A stretch of DNA of 9,483 nucleotides from NCBI GenBank assembly GCA_030633015.1, contig DAOVTR010000037.1, positions 1-9,483 of the forward strand, read 5' to 3'. A model generated the notes under the pieces. That model saw only the letters and a list, made by a program, of their open reading frames with translations, was not told the origin of the DNA and searched no databases. The position numbers were made by a program, and so were the translations under genes. Every line of letters begins with the position of its first letter. Position 1 is the first letter of the stretch. This DNA is from Bdellovibrionales bacterium (GTDB taxonomy: Bacteria > Bdellovibrionota > Bacteriovoracia > Bacteriovoracales > Bacteriovoracaceae). Positions 7,419-9,483 of the stretch are shown here, piece by piece.

Positions 7419-7456
7419 AAACTGTTTTAAAATTAGACAGTTGACTAATTTTTTTT
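7419..7456 (-). repeat. Interleaved inverted repeats, pseudoknot-like, before the small ORF
   Basis: Two inverted repeats interlock. AAAATTAG (7429-7436) pairs with CTAATTTT (7445-7452), and AACTGT (7420-7425) pairs with ACAGTT (7437-7442), which lies in the loop of the first. In the leftward transcript this is the order of an H-type pseudoknot, ending about 10 bases before the GTGAGG of the small ORF. On the plus strand the first hairpin is followed by eight T, but no rightward gene precedes it. Confidence 0.4.
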
Positions 7457-7522
7457 ATTTAAAATTGGCCAACTACTCTGTTTTTATTAATCTAAACTTA
7501 TGTATATGTTTATTAATTCAAT

Positions 7523-7604
7523 ATTCATGCCAATGCTTAACTAAATAACAGCAGTTTATCGCCTTGCGATGTAAAGATTTCAGCATGTTTGCGCGGTGCG
7601 TGAC
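7523..7604 (-). promoter_or_regulatory. Segment resembling a GEMM (c-di-GMP-I) riboswitch, degenerate or coincidental
   Basis: The minus strand at 7604-7586 reads GTCACGCACCGCGCAAACA, which agrees at 16 of 19 positions with the 5' conserved block of the Vibrio GEMM aptamer as I remember it. GAAA follows four bases later (7581-7578), as the P1b tetraloop does, and CGCAAGGC (7568-7561) stands where the family has CGCAAAGCC. Near the 3' side, AGCATTGGCATGAAT (7537-7523) faintly recalls the family's closing block. Against it: the stem around GAAA does not pair well, the second helix with its tetraloop receptor is not visible, and ATCGC-AAG-GCGAT (7570-7558) forms a rival hairpin. The placement in the leader of the small ORF and HELTH gene would suit a riboswitch. 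Confidence 0.25.
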
Positions 7605-7626
7605 AAGGGCATGTTTTTTTGATAGG

Positions 7627-7650
7627 TTACCTTTGAATTAAGATTTTCAT
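7627..7650 (-). CDS. Seven-codon ORF MKILIQR with near-perfect ribosome-binding site
   Basis: The minus strand has GGGAGG (7660-7655), four bases, then ATG and codons for MKILIQR and TAA. An in-frame ATG at 7671 would lengthen it to 14 residues. TAAGAT-GAAA-ATCTTA (7654-7639) forms a six-pair hairpin capped by a GNRA-type loop and covers the ATG itself. A perfect TATAAT lies just upstream on this strand (7684-7679), without a recognisable -35. It may be a leader peptide for the leftward transcript; coding status is uncertain. Confidence 0.25.
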   Translation of the reverse strand: MKILIQR

Positions 7651-7678
7651 CTTACCTCCCTGTGTCTCCATTTGTTTT

Positions 7679-7684
7679 ATTATA
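7679..7684 (-). promoter_or_regulatory. Candidate -10 box for the leftward leader transcript
   Basis: The minus strand reads TATAAT, a perfect -10 consensus. At 16-18 bases upstream there is no TTGACA-like element and no extended TG, so it is only a candidate. Transcription from here would start near 7672 and read through the 7-codon ORF, the GEMM-like block and the interleaved repeats into the small ORF. Confidence 0.25.
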
Positions 7685-7724
7685 AATGCCAAGAGTACTT
7701 TGGAGGTATTACTAAGGGTTAGTT

Positions 7725-8561
7725 ATGAAAACTATTATAAATATTTTTGTGTTAATTTTCTTAATGTGTCTGGTATTTACTCCTCCCGAAGTATTTAGTG
7801 AAGATGAAGTATTTGAAATATTTGAAAAAAAACAATTAGAAATTAAAAATAGAACCTTCCTTTCTAAGTATGAAATAAGACACAATAAATTAGATTTTTT
7901 TGATGTGGTAAGAAATAAATATATTGATAAATATTTTAGTGAAGAATCTCTAGTCTCTGTTGTTATTAATAATGCCGATAAAAAAGTAATAGTTGCAACC
8001 AGAGCTGATATCTGGAAAATCCCTAGAAATTTTTTGTATTTAATATTAGCAGCGGAATTTGAATTAGTTGTCCATGAAACTGGTCATCAAGATTCGGCCA
8101 TTAGACATGGCCTTGATTACATAATGGATATTGGCTTTTTAAAAGGTGCAACTATTGTCACGGAATTTATCGAAGATAATGATGATAAAAAAGATTTTTT
8201 AATGGCCGGACTTGAAAGGTCACAGGCCTTGTTTGATGCCGTCTATTTAGCTCCAGGACATAATGAACTTACTGCACTCGTTGCAGTAGTTGCTGGGCTT
8301 GATTTTTTTATGTATGTAATGTCTGCTAAGGCCAAGTATTATCCTAATGGCGAAGATGCACATGATATTTATAATTTCGTAAATAGTTCACAATACAATA
8401 TGGATGAGATGGTTTCTCTTGCAATTTTTGATTTTATTTCTAAAGCATTTTTAGCTTATGATAAATATAAAAATCCTTATCGGAACTTTCGAGTTATGCC
8501 TTCAGCAAAAATACGCGATGGCGACATATATTATTGGCTGAGTATTAACTATTTTTTTTAA
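7725..8561 (+). CDS. Exported protein with HETGH zinc-protease motif
   Basis: Not recognised as a named family. The 278-residue product has a clear signal peptide (Lys2, hydrophobic core about 5-18, likely cleavage near VFS-ED at 25/26). A charged region follows, then EFELVVHETGHQDSAIRHG (111-129), where His117, Glu118 and His121 form an HExGH zinc site. Downstream, AGLERSQALFDAVYLAPGHNEL (in two parts, about 161-182) has Glu164 as a candidate third ligand. Residues 183-200 are very hydrophobic and may be a membrane or buried helix. The C-terminus is aromatic, ending Asn-Tyr-Phe-Phe. AGGG at 7715-7718, six bases before the ATG, sets the start; a stronger GGAGG at 7702-7706 is too far to serve it and has no start codon of its own. 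It lies back to back with the HELTH gene and shares its intergenic region. Activity is inferred from the motif. Confidence 0.87.
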   Translation: MKTIINIFVLIFLMCLVFTPPEVFSEDEVFEIFEKKQLEIKNRTFLSKYEIRHNKLDFFDVVRNKYIDKYFSEESLVSVVINNADKKVIVATRADIWKIPRNFLYLILAAEFELVVHETGHQDSAIRHGLDYIMDIGFLKGATIVTEFIEDNDDKKDFLMAGLERSQALFDAVYLAPGHNELTALVAVVAGLDFFMYVMSAKAKYYPNGEDAHDIYNFVNSSQYNMDEMVSLAIFDFISKAFLAYDKYKNPYRNFRVMPSAKIRDGDIYYWLSINYFF

Positions 8562-8604
8562 TTTCCTTATAAAGCAGACAACCAATAATATGGATCTTGT
8601 TAAA

Positions 8605-8633
8605 TTGTAATTAAATGTGTTTTCATATATGAT
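8605..8633 (+). promoter_or_regulatory. Candidate sigma-70-type promoter for the polysaccharide export genes
   Basis: TTGTAA (8605-8610) is followed by a 17-base spacer and TATGAT (8628-8633, five of six to TATAAT). Transcription would start near 8640, just ahead of the GAGAGG site at 8653-8658. If real, it makes the upstream start codons at 8617 and 8629 unusable for this transcript. Confidence 0.4.
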
Positions 8634-8652
8634 TTATTTTCGTGATATTAGA

Positions 8653-8658
8653 GAGAGG
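8653..8658 (+). promoter_or_regulatory. Ribosome-binding site for the internal GTG start of the permease
   Basis: GAGAGG lies six bases before GTG 8665-8667. The earlier start candidates, GTG 8617 and ATG 8629, have no purine-rich site before them. This is the main reason for choosing the 8665 start. Confidence 0.5.
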
Positions 8659-8664
8659 ATAAAA

Positions 8665-9417
8665 GTGTATTGGAGACAGGTTAAACATTTGACGTTGGCA
8701 AATATGAAGGCTAGATATCGAAAGACGCTGGCTGGAATATTATGGGTTGTTTTAAATCCAATAATAATGTATTCAGTTCAGTCATTTGTTTTTAAGCGTT
8801 TTTTAAAAGTAGAAGTTGATAATTATTCGCTTTTCTTATTAGGTGGCTTGCTACCTTGGATATTTATTGTGACTACATTAGATATGTGTACACCACTACT
8901 AAGAAGTTCAAATGAACTTCTTAAGGCATTTAAAATTGATCCAAGAGTAATTGTTATTTCACAACTTTTTGATAATCTGTTTAATTTTTTAATTGCTTTT
9001 TTTGCAATTTTAGTACCATTTTGGATTTTTTATCAGCATTCTCTTATGGGAATATTCTTTTTACCGTTGGCACTTCTTCAGATGATAGTTGGTTTATGGG
9101 GAATGACATGGTTTTTGTCTGTTTTTAATGTTTTTTATCGAGACACACGCTTTGTTGTTCAGTTTTTAACAAGTGTCTTATTTTTTTTAACACCTATTTT
9201 TTATCCTATAGAGTATGTTCCCAAAGTGTTTAGGTGGATTATAGAGCTGAATCCTTTGTTTGTGTTTATTGCACCGTTTAGAAAATGTATATATGATTTT
9301 TCAGTTTTTGGATTTGGTATATTGTTTTTAAAAAGTATTTTATATGCAGCCTTTTTTTTAATTTTATCTTATTGGTATTGGGAAAGGAAAAAAAATGTCT
9401 TCTATCACAAACTCTGA
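8665..9417 (+). CDS. ABC-2 type permease of a polysaccharide or O-antigen exporter (Wzm-like)
   Basis: Inner-membrane half of an ABC transporter that moves lipid-linked polysaccharide to the periplasmic face. From the GTG at 8665 the product is 250 residues. An N-terminal amphipathic stretch leads into MKARYRKTLAGILWVVLNP, the family's R-Y-x-x-x-x-L-G-x-L-W-x-x-x-N-P block. About six membrane segments follow. The segment around 9129-9260 carries the ABC2_membrane hallmark: FYRDTRFVVQFL, then FFLTPIFYPIEYVP, then IIELNPLFVF. Upstream in-frame starts at GTG 8617 (266 aa) and ATG 8629 (262 aa) would add an amphipathic FRDIRERIKV segment that homologues often have, but they lack a ribosome-binding site and fall before the likely transcription start. 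The start is therefore open. The stop overlaps the next gene by 23 bases, the usual arrangement with the ATPase subunit. Confidence 0.92.
   Translation: MYWRQVKHLTLANMKARYRKTLAGILWVVLNPIIMYSVQSFVFKRFLKVEVDNYSLFLLGGLLPWIFIVTTLDMCTPLLRSSNELLKAFKIDPRVIVISQLFDNLFNFLIAFFAILVPFWIFYQHSLMGIFFLPLALLQMIVGLWGMTWFLSVFNVFYRDTRFVVQFLTSVLFFLTPIFYPIEYVPKVFRWIIELNPLFVFIAPFRKCIYDFSVFGFGILFLKSILYAAFFLILSYWYWERKKNVFYHKL
9383..9388 (+). promoter_or_regulatory. Ribosome-binding site of the last, cut gene
   Basis: AAAGGA lies six bases before the ATG at 9395, inside the coding end of the permease gene. It supports a real gene start in the overlapping frame. Confidence 0.65.
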
Positions 9418-9483
9418 TGAACTATTAAAAGTAAAAGACTTGAATGTGGTTTTTGATCTTGATTATTTTAATAATAATAATTC
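9395..9483 (+). CDS. Start of probable ABC transporter ATPase (Wzt-like), cut by the window end
   Basis: Twenty-nine codons and two bases of an ORF that runs off the right edge. After a short polar lead (MSSITNSDE) comes LLKVKDLNVVFDLDYF, which fits the first beta strand of ABC ATPases (typically I-x-V-x-x-L-x-x-x-F). The start overlaps the permease stop by 23 bases in another frame and has its own AAAGGA site. Gene order permease then ATPase is the standard wzm-wzt layout for ABC-dependent O-antigen, capsule or teichoic-acid export. Walker motifs lie beyond the window, so the assignment rests on the first strand and on context. Confidence 0.75.
   Translation, partial: MSSITNSDELLKVKDLNVVFDLDYFNNNN

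Larger units (their letters stand above)
7403..7724. other. Leader and divergent intergenic region between the two metalloprotein genes
   Basis: This 322-base stretch separates the leftward small ORF from the rightward HETGH gene and must hold control elements for both. It is mostly A/T, except a G/C-richer block at about 7558-7612. I see overlapping inverted repeats at 7419-7456, a GEMM-like segment at 7523-7604, a 7-codon leftward ORF with a strong ribosome-binding site at 7627-7660, and a perfect minus-strand TATAAT at 7679-7684. Also present are an AGGTTACCT palindrome at 7624-7632 and a 7-base complementary pair TACCTCC (7653-7659) and GGAGGTA (7702-7708). No convincing -35/-10 pair for the rightward gene was found. 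Confidence 0.6.

Noticed and set aside
7517..7532. Sigma-54-like sequence TGGCATG-AATA-TTGAA on the minus strand
   Set aside because: The -24 GG is present but the essential -12 GC is GA at the correct spacing. It also lies at the 3' edge of the GEMM-like block, so one or both readings must be chance.
7501..7545. 14-codon plus-strand ORF (MYMFINSIFMPMLN)
   Set aside because: No ribosome-binding site, Met/Ile/Phe content expected from A/T-rich DNA, and no link to a neighbouring gene.
7584..7620. Terminator-like hairpin with seven T on the plus strand
   Set aside because: The CATG arms pair only through a stem broken by bulges, and no rightward gene or evident RNA precedes it. The same bases are better explained as part of the leftward leader.
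1..9483. tRNA, rRNA, CRISPR array, insertion sequence, attachment site or replication origin
   Set aside because: No cloverleaf-like segment, regularly spaced repeats, transposase or integrase ORF, terminal inverted repeats, or DnaA-box cluster was seen on reading both strands.

Overview
The window is strongly A+T-rich (A+T clearly above 60%). It holds seven full-length or near-complete genes, one likely small protein gene, and two genes cut by the window edges. A LolA homologue, several exported proteins and a Wzm-type polysaccharide exporter indicate a diderm (Gram-negative) bacterium. The A+T bias, SMC style and wealth of exported proteins would suit the Bdellovibrionota, for example Bacteriovoracales. 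That placement is inference from style only; no marker gene here fixes the taxonomy.

Left part, 1-6139: a Slt70-like lytic transglycosylase runs rightward from beyond the left edge. It converges, two bases apart, on a leftward three-gene operon, smc - lolA-like - rubrerythrin. The operon is extremely compact: each junction has a single base between stop and start, and lolA has no Shine-Dalgarno sequence of its own.

Middle part, 6140-7724: this is the least conventional stretch. A leftward exported protein with an HELTH zinc motif (322 aa) is preceded, 6 nt upstream, by a 28-codon single-membrane-segment ORF with a good ribosome-binding site. Beyond the TGA stop of the 322-aa gene the same frame stays open for 35 more codons. 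The 322-nt leader and intergenic region 7403-7724 holds a pseudoknot-like A-B-A'-B' arrangement, a segment resembling the 5' half of a GEMM (c-di-GMP-I) riboswitch, and a 7-codon ORF whose AUG lies across a GAAA tetraloop hairpin next to a near-perfect Shine-Dalgarno sequence.

Right part, 7725-9483: a rightward, divergently placed second exported protein carries an HETGH zinc motif (278 aa). After it come a Wzm-type ABC-2 permease with a plausible promoter of its own, and the first 29 codons of an overlapping gene that is probably its ATPase partner (Wzt-like).

Themes: envelope biology dominates, with peptidoglycan cleavage, lipoprotein carriage, two exported putative metalloproteases and polysaccharide export. 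Chromosome organisation (SMC) and peroxide defence (rubrerythrin) share the central operon. No tRNA, rRNA, CRISPR array, insertion sequence or phage gene was seen.
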